A stretch of 64,000 nt of DNA. It comes from Elephas maximus indicus. Its lineage: Eukaryota; Chordata; Mammalia; Proboscidea; Elephantidae. The notes under the pieces are model-generated. The model had not been told where the DNA came from. It saw only the letters and a program-made list of their open reading frames with translations, and ran no database searches. A program made the translations under genes and the position numbers. Positions 1 through 11,567 of this stretch are shown here, piece after piece (position 1 is the first letter of the stretch; the number at the start of each line of letters is the position of its first letter). Where the stretch lies: contig NC_064826.1 of assembly GCF_024166365.1 (NCBI RefSeq), positions 62,637,001-62,701,000 on the forward strand, written 5' to 3'.

Positions 1-915
1 AATGATGAATCAGTGAAACATCTCACAGCATGGATGAATCTGGAGGGCATATGCTAATTGAAATAAGTCGGTCAGAAGAGGACAAATATTGTACGAGACC
101 ACTATTATAAGAACACAAGAAAAGATTTACACATGGAAGAAAACATTCTTTGATGGTTACGAGGGTGGGGAGAGAGGGAGTGGAAATTACTAACTAGATA
201 GCAGACAAGGGTCCACTTCAGTGAAGGGAAGGACAACACACAGGGGAAGTCAGCGCAACTGGACAAAAGCAAAAGCAGTTTCCTAGACACATCCACTTTG
301 AAGGACAGAGTAGCTGGGGCTGGGGCCTGGGGACTATAGCTTTGGAGGACATCTAGGCCGATTGGCATAACTATTTATAAAGAAAATGTTCTACATCCTA
401 CTTTGGTGAGTAGTGTGTGGGGTCATAAAAGGATGCAAGCAGCCATGTAAGATACATCTGCTGGTCCCATCCTACTGGGAGCAAAGGAGAATGAAGAGAA
501 CCAAAGACACAAGGAAAATCCTAGTCCAGAGGACTAAAGGACCAAAGGAACCAGAGACTCCACCAGCCTGAGACCAGAAGAACTAGATGGTGCCTGGCTA
601 CCACCGAAGACCACCCTGACAAGGAGCAAAACAGAGAGTCCCGGACAAAGCAGGAGGAAAATGTAGAACAGAATTCCAGTTCACATAAAAAGACCAGACC
701 TCATGGTCTGACAGAGACTGGAGGAACCCCTGTAATTATGGCCCCTGGATGCCCTGTTAACCCAGAACTGAAATCATTCCTGAAGCCCACTCTGCAGACA
801 AAGTTTAGACAGGCTTATAAAACCTGTCACATTGTGGGGATTGCAACCAATGTCACAAAAGAATATATGTATAAATTTTGAATGAGAAATTAACTTTAGC
901 TGTAAACTTTCACCC
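1..915 (+). mobile_element. L1 3' UTR, lineage-type (5' end outside window)
   Basis: Opens with the L1 3' region motif 'atgctaattgaaataagt' followed by 'acaaatattgtacgag', and runs through the purine-rich L1 3' UTR to a CG/CA-rich tail. The same sequence recurs on the minus strand at 22584-23572, which confirms an interspersed family. Confidence 0.75.
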
Positions 916-919
916 AAAG

Positions 920-949
920 CACGCACGCGCGCGCACACACACACACACA
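920..949. repeat. Alternating purine-pyrimidine microsatellite (CG/CA)
   Basis: GC-alternating then CA-alternating dinucleotides at the L1 tail, a Z-DNA-prone composition. Confidence 0.8.
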
Positions 950-957
950 AATCAATT

Positions 958-1925
958 CACCAATATATGTGTGGCTGTATATCTGGACTCTATTCTGTTC
1001 TATTAATCTATATATTTACCCTTGCACCAACACTAGTTTGATTAGCTTTTTAGTAAGTTTTGACTTTTCTAGAATTTCATTTAAATATAGGCAAACAATA
1101 AGGTAGCCTTCTTTCTTCTTTTTTCAAAATTGTTTTGGCTATTTTGGTACTTTGCACTTCCATCTAAATTTTAGAATCAATTGTACAAAAATATCTGAGA
1201 TTTTGATTGTGATTACATTAACTTTAAAGATCATTTTGGAGAGAATGATATGTTAACTTGAATTTTTAAACCATCAGCATAGTATATTCATCTAGATCTT
1301 TATATTTGTCTTCTTTAATTTCTCTTAGCAAGGTGTTATAGTTTTCTGTGGTTAGGTCTTGCATGTAGTTTGTTAAATTTATCCCTAAATATTGCATGTG
1401 TTTTTTGATGCTACTAATTGGGGGAGGAAACCCTGGTGGCATAGTGGTTAAGTGCTACGATTGCTAACCAGAGAGTCAGCAGTTGGAATCAGCCAGGTGC
1501 TCGTTGGAAACTCTATGGGGCAGTTCTACTCTGTCGCTATGAGTAGGAATCAACTGAACGGCAATGGGTTTTCAGGATTTTTTACTGTGATTGGTATTTT
1601 TAAAATTTTGGTTTACAATTTTGATTACAGTTATTTAGAAATACAATTGATTTTTTAATATATTGCCCTTGTATCCTATGACTAAATTAATTGCTAAACT
1701 TATTTGTGCCAGTAGCTTTTTGGGTAGATTCTTCACGAGTTTTTGCATAGACTGTCACGTTGTCTACAAATAAAGACAGTTTTACTTTCTTTCCAATCTA
1801 TTTTAGCCTTTTGTTTTCTTGCCAGTTGCACTAGTTAGGACCTCCAGTAAATGTTGAATAAAAATGGAGAAAGGTGATATCCTTGCCTTTTCTTGATCTT
1901 GGGAGGAAAGTGTGCCAAACTTATC
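958..1925 (-). mobile_element. L1 ORF2 fragment (RT region), split by a SINE
   Basis: Reads as reverse-complemented L1 ORF2 reverse-transcriptase sequence, with diagnostic stretches such as 'ttgtctacaaataaagacag' and 'gcactagttaggacctccag'. Old and frame-broken. A plus-strand SINE interrupts it at 1425-1580. Confidence 0.7.
1425..1580 (+). mobile_element. tRNA-derived SINE (Afrotherian type), short head form
   Basis: Matches the recurring unit of this window: head 'aaaccctggtggcatagtgg', core 'ctatggggcagttctact', end 'caatgggttttcagg'. Inserted in the L1 ORF2 fragment. Confidence 0.85.
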
Positions 1926-2069
1926 AAAGTCTATTTAAAATCAACATCCTACCAGATCACACTTCACACCTGACACTTTATATTTACTACTTTTTACTTC
2001 ATGCCTAATATTTCCTATGTACCATTTCTCAGCCAGCTTTTCCGTGACTTTAATCATGCTTGTATCCTC

Positions 2070-3800
2070 ACTGTTTCATTGAGATTGCTTTTGAAGCTCA
2101 CTCCTATCCTCCACATTTCTTAATCAGCGGTCAGTTCTCAGCCCTCATTCTACTTGACTGATCAGCAGCATCTGTCACAGTGATGACTGTCTTCTGAAAG
2201 CACTTTCTTCACTTGGATTTCAGGACGTCATGCTCACCTGCTTTTCCTCCTAGTGGCCACTTTTTCTTAGTCTCTGTTGCTTTTTTCCCTTCATTTCCTA
2301 GACTATAAGCATTGAAGTATTCTAGAGCTTGGTTTTGGGATTTCTTCTCTTTATTTATACACTTTCTTCCTGGTGATCTCATCCAATTTATGGATTTAAT
2401 TACTACCTGTCCTAGGCTGGGTTCCCTAGAGAAGCAAAACCAGTAAAGCATATAAATATATATAGATAGAGAGGGATTTATGTCAAGGAAGTGGCTCATG
2501 CGGTTATAGAGGCTGGAACGGCCTAAGTCCATGAGTGAGCAAAAGCCCAGGAGCATTTCCAGAGCATCCACTTATAATCAATAAGCATCCACACGCCCAA
2601 GGAAACTCCCTTTCAACTGATTGGCTACTCACGGGAGATCCCACCATGGGGGTGATCACAATATATCAAATCTAATCATGGAAGTGATCACAACATCATA
2701 CGACTGCCAAATCACTGAGAATCATGGGCCAGCTAAGTTGACACACAACTTAAACCATCATACCACCTGTACCTGACAACTGCCAAACTTTTATCTCCAA
2801 TATTGACCTTTCCCCTGGACTCCAGACTCAAGTATTCAACTGCCTATTCAGCATCTCCACTTCATTGTCTAATATGTATCTTGAATTTAACATGTTCAAA
2901 TCAAACCCTGAATGGTCCCCCTAAAGCCAGCTCCACCTAGATTCTTCTCATCTCAGTAAATGGAAATTTGATCTTTTCACTTGCTCAGTCCAAAAACCTT
3001 AGAGATGTCCTAGTTTCTTCTTGATCTCTCAATGATACATCCATTTCATCAGCACATGCTGTCAGCTTTACCTTCAAAATATAATCTTCTCTCTACTTTT
3101 TACCACTTCCACAGCTTTCATTTTGATCAAAGCCACTGTTATCCCTCACCTGGATTATTTCAATAGCCTTCTAACTACTGTTCTCCTGTTTCCTTTATTG
3201 CTGCCCTAAAGTCTGTTCTTAATAGAGCAGCCAGTGTGTTACTTTTAAAACATGTCAGACCATATGCCACGTCTGTGCTTCTTCCAGTGACTTCCCATTT
3301 TATTCAGAGTAAATTCTTTACATTGGCCTATGAGTCCCTACAAGTTATGCTTCCTTCTATAATTTACTTCTCTGAAATATCTGCTTTCTCCTCCAGCATA
3401 GTCAGCCATAGCCATGCTAGCCTTCTTGCTATTCTTTGAATATGTTCATCATGTTCCTGCCTCAAGGCATTTGCACAGGCTGTTCCCTTTATCCCATATC
3501 CAACTGGTTCCTTTTCCTTAAGGTCTTTCTCCATGAGGTCCTCACTGACCACCCTATTTAAAATTGCACCCCTCAGCACTTTCTATTATTTTTCTCTGTT
3601 TTATTTTTTTCCACGACACTCACCTATTGTACTAGACATTTTATTCATAGGTGTCTGTCTGTCTTCCCTTAGTAGAAAATAAGCTCCATAAAGGCAAAAA
3701 TTTTTTGAATATTCTGTTCACAGCCATATCCCAGTGCCTAGTACAGTATCTGGCAAATAATAGGTACTCAGTAAATATTCATTAAATAAATCAATGAATT
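2070..3800 (+). mobile_element. L2 LINE, 3' half, with nested solo LTR
   Basis: Collinear with the L2 ORF and 3' end: segments like 'ctcaaggcatttgcacaggc' and 'ggtctttctccatgagg', ending 'gtactcagtaaatattcatt'. Interrupted at 2408-2760 by an LTR. Many stops; an ancient relic. Confidence 0.8.
2408..2760. mobile_element. Solo LTR-like element (353 bp) nested in L2
   Basis: Begins TGTCCTAGGC and ends AACCATCA, flanked by a 4-bp TACC duplication (2404-2407 and 2761-2764). The L2 resumes in register afterwards. The end segment (gccaagttgacacac type) also occurs at about 31765-31890. Family not assigned; no open frame of interest. Confidence 0.6.
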
Positions 3801-4028
3801 TTCACATCACTAAATCTACAAACCTGTGTTCACCTGTACTCACCACTGTCTTTGCCTAAACCTCCTGTTATATTCACAATCCTTTTCTCTACCAAAGACC
3901 AACTTTTTTTCTTTTAAATCAAAGACCTCTTGTGCTCCTGGTCCCCTTCCTGCACCCTTTTTAAATGACTTTATCCTGGCTTTTATTCCCTCTCTTTCTT
4001 TCACCCTCAATCTTGAGCTAGCTTAAGT

Positions 4029-4045
4029 TAAAAAAAAAAAAAAAA
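4029..4045. repeat. Poly(A) tract
   Basis: A run of about 17 A, possibly the tail of an unrecognised retroposed insert. Confidence 0.6.
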
Positions 4046-4391
4046 GCTGGGAGCAGACTTCATTATAAGGATACAGGGAGTTTCAGAACCCAGGGAACAG
4101 GAACAAGAAGTTTCTCTGGAGGTTCTCTACATGTTTTCTTCTGTCTTCTCAGATTGCACCCTCAAGGTCCTCTGTGCACATGAGGAGAAATATGGCCACC
4201 TGCAGCCCTGAATATATATGTAGCAGTGCCAGGCATATAAGAATAAATACACAGTCAGTCTCTTTGTCCCAAATCCCATGGGGAAAACCTGATTGCTCCA
4301 TCTGCTATGTCCAGGAGAATGGGGTTTGCAGAACAAATACGGTCTCCTGGGACCCATCCCTGACATTGGGAATTCTTTCCCTGAGCATAGG

Positions 4392-4838
4392 TGTTATAGA
4401 TTTAGTTCTGTCCTCCCCCGCCCCACCATCAAAGGTATGTTGAAGTCCTAACCCCTGTACCTATGAATGTGATACTATTTGGAGGAAATAAGGTCTTCCT
4501 TTGATGATCTTATCAATTATGGTAACTTGGTCATACTGGAGCATGGGAGGTCCTAATCCCTTCCTTCCGAGTGGTGTCTTACAGAAGTGAAGAACAGATG
4601 GGGAGAAAAAGCCACACTGGGATAAGATGTGAAGATACCAAACCAAGGAATGCCAAACAATGCCTGGGGCTACCGGAGCTGGAAGAGATAGGAAAGAGCT
4701 TCTCTGAAAGCAGACAGAGAATGCATGATCCTGAATTAGGACTTCTAGCCTCCAGAACTGTGAGACAATATATTCCTGTTCTTTAAAGCCACTCACTTTG
4801 TAGTATTTTTGTTATGGTAGCACTAGGTATCTAAGTCA
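4392..4838 (+). mobile_element. MLT1-like LTR (ERVL-MaLR class)
   Basis: Starts TGTTATAGAT, contains 'gttgaagtcctaacccc' and 'cctccagaactgtgagacaa', and ends in CTAAGTCA after 'gttatggtagcac'. This is the layout of mammalian MaLR LTRs. Old non-autonomous endogenous-retrovirus-like element, LTR only. Confidence 0.75.
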
Positions 4839-4909
4839 ATAAAAAAAAAAAAAAAGTCAATAGGGAAGTGTAAACTAGGCAGAAAGGGTAAAAATCAGGG
4901 GCAAAGGTC

Positions 4910-5109
4910 TGTTGTTAGGTGCCATAGAGTCATTTCTGACTTAAAGCCATCCCATGTAACAGAGTAGAACTGTCCACAGGGTTTTCTTGGCTGTAATCTT
5001 TACAGAAGTAGATCTCCAGTCTTTCTCCCACGGAGCTCCTGGGTAGGTTCGAACCATCAACATTTTGGTTAGCAGCCGAGCACTTAACCATTGTGACACC
5101 AGGTCTCCT
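4910..5109 (-). mobile_element. tRNA-derived SINE, long form
   Basis: Reverse-complement SINE: 'tgttgttaggtgcc' tail side, 'ggttagcagccgagcactta' tRNA-like head, ending 'ccaggtctcc'. The long form has an extra 'gctgtaatctttacag' block that the short form lacks. Confidence 0.85.
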
Positions 5110-5155
5110 TTGGCAAAGGTCTACTAGGCTTTTAATGGAATGCCACTCTAAGTGA

Positions 5156-5398
5156 AGGAGCCCTGTTGGCGCAGTGGTTAACGAGCTCAGCTACTAGTTA
5201 ACTAAAAGATTGCAGTTCAAACCCCTCTGCTGCTCCAGGGTGGGGGTGGGGGGAGAAAGATGTGGCAGTCTGGCTCTGTAAAGATTTACAGCCTTGGAAA
5301 CCACATGGAGCAGTTCTACTCCATCCTATAGGGTCACTATGAGTTGGAAACCACTGGATGGCAATGGGTTTGGGTTTTTTTTGGGGGGGGCGTATGGT
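5156..5398 (+). mobile_element. tRNA-derived SINE, long form, with 9-bp target duplication
   Basis: Plus-strand SINE 'ggagccctgttggcgcagtg' to 'caatgggtttgggttt', flanked by TCTAAGTGA at 5147-5155 and 5399-5407. A G-rich insert sits near 5240-5255. Confidence 0.9.
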
Positions 5399-5829
5399 TC
5401 TAAGTGAGTATAATGAGACAACCTAAGGACCTTCTTATATACAGCTTCTAAAAATGGGCCAGTTGATCCTGGTCGTTGATGCCTATAGTTTGTGGAAATG
5501 TATAGTTATTAACTGGCCTCTTAATTATGGTCAAATTTATTACTCTTTGTATCATCCCTCCTAAATATTTCCTGTAAGTAAAAAAAAAATTAATGCAATT
5601 AAAAAAAAAAGTTCTCTTGAGGGCTGGGAGGGAATTCTGGAGAACGAATTAAAAAAAAAAAACTGACATTAGGTACAGTGGTGCATACACAATGAGGAAA
5701 ATAAATATATGTCCGACAGCAGCCATGGTCCCCCTTTTGATTTATTGTGCAATATCTCAGGGGCTGCTTTGTCTCCTCATCACTGCATCTAATACATAAG
5801 TGGTCAAACAAAATGGGCAAACATGAACA

Positions 5830-6490
5830 GAAATTATCCCCTTCTTTAAAATTCTTCAGTGGTTTCATACTCCTTTATATGGCTTATACAGCCCTTCTTG
5901 ACCTCACCTGCCTCTCCTCCATACCCAGCCCCCCGCGAAGTGTTTCTACAAACTGTACATATATCATGGCCTATTAGCAGGGTTGTGAAATCAACTTAGT
6001 GGGTTGCCACCAGTATTTTCAAGGAGTAGAATAGAATAAAATAGAGAATATGAGCAGGACACACGGTTTTTGATGTGTGTATGTGTGTGTACCAGATCAT
6101 GGTGTTGGATTATGTCTTTCTATAGGTCATGATCAAAACATTTGAAAGCCACTGTCTTAGGTGCAGTCTCACCAATCTTCCTGCCCTTTCCTGCTTGCTC
6201 TTTCATAACTGCAGACCTTTGCACACGCTGCTCTTCATACAGTGTTGCCCCTTGAATGACTGGTAAACATTGACTTGTGTTTTTGAGTCCACTCAAGCAT
6301 CATATATGATATGAAATCTTCACTGATCCCCAGGTTATCAGTAATTGGTCACACAAACTTTTTTTTTTTCCAGCCCCCCTCCTCATTTTCTAAGCTTTGG
6401 ATCTGGCTGACCATTCCTTACTCATTTTTGCATTTCCAATGTTTAGCATAGTCAACTAATAAGGGTTCAATAACAATTTGTTGAATGAAT
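5830..6490 (+). mobile_element. L2 LINE 3' fragment (diverged)
   Basis: Shows L2 3'-end patterns, 'aaaattcttcagtggtttc' then 'gcagacctttgcacacgctg', and ends with 'caataacaatttgttgaatg'. Degraded, with an unclear middle. Confidence 0.5.
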
Positions 6491-6689
6491 GCTAAACTTA
6501 ATGAGCTGCTACTTACTTTTAATACACTATTATTATTTTTAACATTTGAAGCCTGAAGCCTCTTAAAAGTTTAAAACACATTCTGCTAAAACTTGCTTAG
6601 TTATACCTCACTTACTGCAGTTATGTTTATTTTACATTAAAGTAAAAATATAATAGTTATTCATCTCCAAGAAAGCAGTTAAAAATTGC

Positions 6690-7685
6690 TGTTTCTTTGC
6701 TGAGGCTGCTTATGCACAACCAAGCACCTCAAACACCTTACGGGATTCAATTTCCTGGTTTGGAGGTTTAGGGTCATGGTTTCATGGGACATCAGTTTAA
6801 TTGGCCTAGTGCTTCTGTTCTACCTCCTAGTTCATTGCACAGTGCCTGGTTTCTTAAATGTTTTCAAGTGGCCATCCCAGGTACAATAATTGGTCTCTAT
6901 TCACCTGGAGCGACAAAGAAAGAAGGAGAGTCAAGAACAGGAGGATGAAATGGCATGTGTGGTTAATTGTCTCCATGAGCAACCGCCTCCTTTATCATGA
7001 GACCAGAACTGGATGGTGCCCAGCTACTGTTACTGAACATTTTGATCATGTATTCTATAGAGAATCCATGATCAAAAGGGGGAAAATGCAAAACAGAATT
7101 TCAAATTCTCATGGAATCCAGATTTTCTGGAGCCACGGAGGCTGGATGAACCCCTGAAGCTATTGCCCTGGGCTAATCTCTAAACCTTTAACCAAAAATA
7201 CTCCCTGAAGTCTTCTAAAAACCAACAGTAGTTTAGCTTAACTAGTAAAGAATGTCTGCCTTGAGCAGTGTCCTTTTTTAAGAACTATCTACATGGGACA
7301 GAAACCCTGTGGCATAGTGGTTAAGTGCTACGGCTGCTAACCAACAGGTCGGCAGTTCAAATCCACCAGGTGCTCCTTGGAAACTCCATGGGGCAGTTCT
7401 ACTCTGCCCTATAGGGCTGCTATGAGTCGGAATCGACTCGACAGCAGTGGGTTTGGTTTTTGGTTGCTATATGGGATCAAATTGATAACAGCAACTCAAA
7501 AGATTAGATAGGAACCTTGGGGGGCAGTGAGTTTATGTCAATGCGGGACGAACAATTTGGAAATGAGGGTGAGAATTGCTGCACAACTTGAATAATGTAA
7601 TCAATGTCACCGAATTGTACATTGAAACTGTTGAATTGGTGTATATTTTGCTGTGCGTATTCTCAATAAAAATGAAATAAATCAA
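6690..7685 (+). mobile_element. L1 3' UTR, second lineage type, interrupted by a SINE
   Basis: Includes 'gaccagaactggatggtgcc', 'tctggagccacggaggctgg' and a 3' end 'tctcaataaaaatgaaataa'. The same family occurs on the minus strand at 28875-29412. Its end abuts the inferred CDK6 3' terminus, tail to tail. Confidence 0.7.
7299..7466 (+). mobile_element. tRNA-derived SINE inserted in L1 3' UTR
   Basis: Well-preserved short-form SINE, flanked by CTACATGGGA (7289-7298) and CTATATGGGA (7467-7476), so the insertion duplicated part of the L1 3' UTR. Confidence 0.9.
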
Positions 7686-7697
7686 AAAATTGCTGTT

Positions 7698-7732
7698 TTT
7701 ATTATCTTTATTTGCTACCAATATTTTTTATT
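7698..7732 (-). terminator. Poly(A) signal cluster, probable CDK6 transcript 3' end
   Basis: Three minus-strand AATAAA hexamers lie at 7727-7732, 7707-7712 and 7698-7703, placing cleavage around 7680-7695. The spot is about 10.2 kb from the stop codon, where human CDK6 is expected to end, and coincides with the boundary between repeat-poor sequence and an L1 3' end on the opposite strand. Confidence 0.55.
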
Positions 7733-8252
7733 GTAAGAAGTTGTACAAAAGGTATGATAAATATACAAACCATTTTCTCTATTGACTTCAATTTAGCTTG
7801 TGCATATGTGAAAACAGTTGACAGTGATGTTTCAACACCAATTAAAAAAAAAAACACAATGAATTTCATTATCTGACAATAAATATCTAAATTTGCATTC
7901 TAGCACCCAGTAAGACATCCAGTTTCCAAAGGATTATTTATCTGTAACCCTCTGAATTTTCTGACATGTTACCATTGCCATTGAACAGAGTTACCACTGT
8001 CATCCTCCCTCTCCAATTAAGTCATACAGTGAGGCCCACGCTAAAATGGCTATATTTGACCTCAGAAACTTCAGGTCATAAAGCATCCCTTACTTGAGCT
8101 ACACTTTTAAACAGAGATTTCTAGTGATGGGGTACTTCATATAAATTTTTGTGGTCTTTGGATTACATATTTTACACGACATAAACACTTCAATTTTTCT
8201 CTTAAGGCATGAAGGTTCTAGATAAACTGACCTGTATTTCCATTTTCCTCAA

Positions 8253-8364
8253 GGTCCTGGGTGATGCAAATGACTAACATGCTGGGCTGCTATCCGAGAG
8301 AAAGGTTGGAGGTTTTAGTCCACCCAGAGGTGAGTTAGAGCCGACTCGATGGCAACTGGTTTTC
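8253..8364 (+). mobile_element. Degraded SINE inside the CDK6 3' UTR
   Basis: Head 'ggtcctgggtgatgcaaatg' and end 'gactcgatggcaactggttt' are clear; the middle is deleted. It is antisense to CDK6 and the only repeat I recognise in the 10-kb UTR. Confidence 0.75.
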
Positions 8365-8794
8365 AAGTGGAGGAAGGAAGAACATTCAGCTCAAGAAGCT
8401 ATGAGGAGGGTAACCTTAGGAATAATTTTTTTTTTTTTTTTGTCTTAGGAGGGCTTTCTGTATGAAATGGAGGAATGGTCAATAGAGTGAGATGCTCCTG
8501 TCTATATATCTGAGGCCATTTTTTTTGTGAGGGCTAAACGATTCAAATACATAGGAAGGTCCCTGCTTTCAGACAGCTGGGCTGCACCCACACTTGGGGA
8601 GAGCACAGGGTTTATATGCCCTGTGAGTAAGGATTCCCAGGTGGACCTGACAGGCCAGTGTGGTCATTCTTAATCATGTGTACAGAGAAAAAAGCAGAAG
8701 CAATACCTAACACCAAGTCACCTGCCAAAATTCTTGTAAGACTGTGTTCTAAGCAGTGCATTTCCACACTGCTTCTTTTACCTGCTGCACCCAA

Positions 8795-8801
8795 AGCACC
8801 A
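8795..8801 (-). promoter_or_regulatory. miR-29 seed match in CDK6 3' UTR
   Basis: The minus strand reads TGGTGCT, the 7-base match to miR-29 positions 2-8. CDK6 is an established miR-29 target. A 7-mer can occur by chance in 10 kb, so conservation decides. Confidence 0.4.
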
Positions 8802-10064
8802 AAACAGAGCATTTTGTAGCAGTATGAGCAAACGGAATGAGAGTAATAACGCACCTTTGAGGAACATGCACCCTTGTGAGTCTGTACCCTGATATTAACA
8901 CAGCAGAATGAGTTTCAAGTATGAAGAAATACAGTAAAAGTACGGTCTGTGGGTGGGTAGAAAATAGCAGCCTGGAATGTGGTTTGTATTCTTGGTTAAT
9001 TTTTCTCTTTGTACCACAGCCCAAACTGAATGCTCTGTAGAATCACTTGGTTTAAAAATCATGATGTGTACAAAGAAGCTAGAGTGCATTTGTGTGTGCT
9101 GTCATGAGCACATTTGACGCCCAGGATGAGGAACCTTCTCTTGATAACTGTGGCCAGCTGAAGGTCAAGTGGGGATGGTGGCCAGGTCTAGGCAGGCATA
9201 CCCATGGCATCCATTTAAACTATCTCTTATCACGTCCCAGACGACCAAAGAGTGGCAGAGGTGGATGGGAGAGCACCATGTGCACAGGCCAGGGTGGTGG
9301 CAAGGAGGACTTCAGTGGGAGGGAAAGGGAGATACAGGGAAGGGGGGGTTCGGTCATCCTGGGCTGGCTCACACAGTCTAGATTAACACCTGACAAGTAT
9401 AACCTCTGCATAGAAACACAGAATCCAACAGGTCAAATGTCCAAATTAAGATTTTTTTTAAAAACTTTTAAAATATTTTATATAAATCGAAGAAAAAGTT
9501 TACTGTGTGGGATAGCCTTGCTGAAACATTGAAGAAAGCTTTCACTAGATCTTATGGGAATGCAGAAACACTAAGGCATTTTACAGTGAAAACGTGCTTT
9601 TACACATCTCAGAAATGATAATCTTAGAAGACTCTCTAGTTCTAACCTGTACCCTATGGGAACTGATATTGTGCTTTTCTTAACACTTACTGTTCTTCTA
9701 TTCCAAACACTTGCCCTTTAACCTTCAGATCAAAATCTAAAATACCAGAAATGCAACAAGCTTTTGAGGTATTGAGGACCGTCAGTTGTTAAAAATCCCA
9801 TTGCTGATTATTGTACATGCAATCCTTGTTTATTACCAGACTGGACTGCTTCTGTACAAACTCAAGTTGCCTGAAGCATGGAAAATTGGACTCCTCCATC
9901 TGACACATTCTGGAAGCCTCGATGCACAAGCTGACACAGTCCTGCTTCTACAGAAAACTCTCACACTGCTCGCCTTTCGACAGCACTACCTGTTCCTGCT
10001 ACTGCACACGACACCTAGAAGGGGACTTGACCTTGTCGGGGAAGCTTCTAAGGCCAGCCGAGAG

Positions 10065-10071
10065 AAGGCAC
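10065..10071 (-). promoter_or_regulatory. miR-124 seed match in CDK6 3' UTR (distal)
   Basis: The minus strand reads GTGCCTT, complementary to miR-124 positions 2-8. It is one of three such matches in this UTR. CDK6 is a well-known miR-124 target. Confidence 0.4.
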
Positions 10072-11560
10072 CACCCATCACCTATCTCTGACTGGCAGCT
10101 ACTCCAATGGCCACATGGCAGAGTTCCTAAATTAAAGCTGTATCTGAAATGCTTCTCTAACTTTAGTTTTTATTTTGCTATATTATTACACTATATTATA
10201 TGCATATTTGACAAAAGCAATAACTATAAAGTCCTTTGCTTTAATTCATTTATATAAGAATAAAACACCTAGACGCCAAAAATACTGTATCTATAGACTT
10301 AAATTCTACTAACCATGTTAAAATGCATGCAGCTTATTTGGGGGCTTAGTCTAATTTTTATTTTCTTAGCTCATCAAGACCACGGTAATGAACATTAAAT
10401 GCAAGTCCTATCACTTTCTGCCTTCAGTTACACTTTCACAGGGCTAGTGTGATTCAGAAATAAATAATACACATGAATAATAATAGAAATAATTTATGTA
10501 GATGTAGAACTTGAAATAAAAATTCCCCATCTCCTCAAGTGCTGATCCTAGGGGTAGTTGATTCTATTAATTCCATGTACTAATACATTTATTACTGATC
10601 ATAGGAATATAAATGAATACCAACTAAGTAACTCTAATATACAGTTGTACAGCGTTGCAAACACAGGACTAGAATGAAAAGATGATATAATGCTCTCGGG
10701 GATTCAGGAAATGTATTACTGCTAGAATACTTTCATTATTCAGAAACTTCAAGGTCAAATCCGGAGTTGCTGGTGGTCAGAGAAATATTGCTAGCAAACA
10801 CATATTATTGCATTTCATAAATGTTAAGATGAAAAATTTTTAAGTAAAGGTACAAAGGGTATCTTCAGAATTTTAACCTAAGCACATCAACGGAATTTGG
10901 CTAGAAACCACAGAGAGAATTAAATTAATTGTGTGGTTCTATGCTTGCTGATTAGTGCTACAGTCATAGTTTTCGGAAGTCAGTATGTGCAGAGATGTGC
11001 CTCCTTCAAAAAAATTCCTCTCAACAGGAAAATCCCTTAGTACATGGGGTCACTTGTTTACCTATCTTTAACTATTTGACAAGGAAAAAGAAGAAAATTG
11101 AAACTAAATAGGAGCTTTTGCCAACTGAAGAGGAAGCAGAAAATACACACTTTTTCAGAACAAAATTTTTCCAGGTGTATCTTTTGCCGTCACATATGTA
11201 ACATGGTAGAAAATAAAAAAATAAAAACATCTTTCCTGTAATTATACATCTTCTCTTAAAAAAAAAAAAAAAGCGGAGCTTAGAACTTAAGAGATGCTTG
11301 GCAGGCAGCTCGACACAGAGCCGCCTCTGCCACATCTCGTCACACCCGAGCTTTCGGAGAATTGTGTTGTACTTCTTTATACACAGAAGACACCCGTTTG
11401 AGTCTCGGGACGTTTTACTTCCTAAGAGTGCAAAGCGGATGCCTCTGAGACAGCAGCAGGGCACATTTTAGACCTCGGACAGTATCCTGCGGGTCTGCAC
11501 ACGGTTTCAGGCACCGACAGGTGAGTGGGCGGCGTGTCTCAGTCACAGGGCCGGGGTGAC

Positions 11561-11567
11561 AAGGCAC
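11561..11567 (-). promoter_or_regulatory. miR-124 seed match in CDK6 3' UTR (middle)
   Basis: Second GTGCCTT match on the minus strand, lying in the GC-richer part of the UTR. Confidence 0.4.

Noticed and set aside
9092-9532. 146-codon plus-strand frame opposite the CDK6 3' UTR
   Set aside because: No recognisable motif or signal of coding, and antisense to a conserved UTR; most likely chance.
11072-11464. 130-codon minus-strand frame in the CDK6 3' UTR
   Set aside because: Phe/Lys-rich translation created by A/T runs, downstream of the CDK6 stop; no domain seen.
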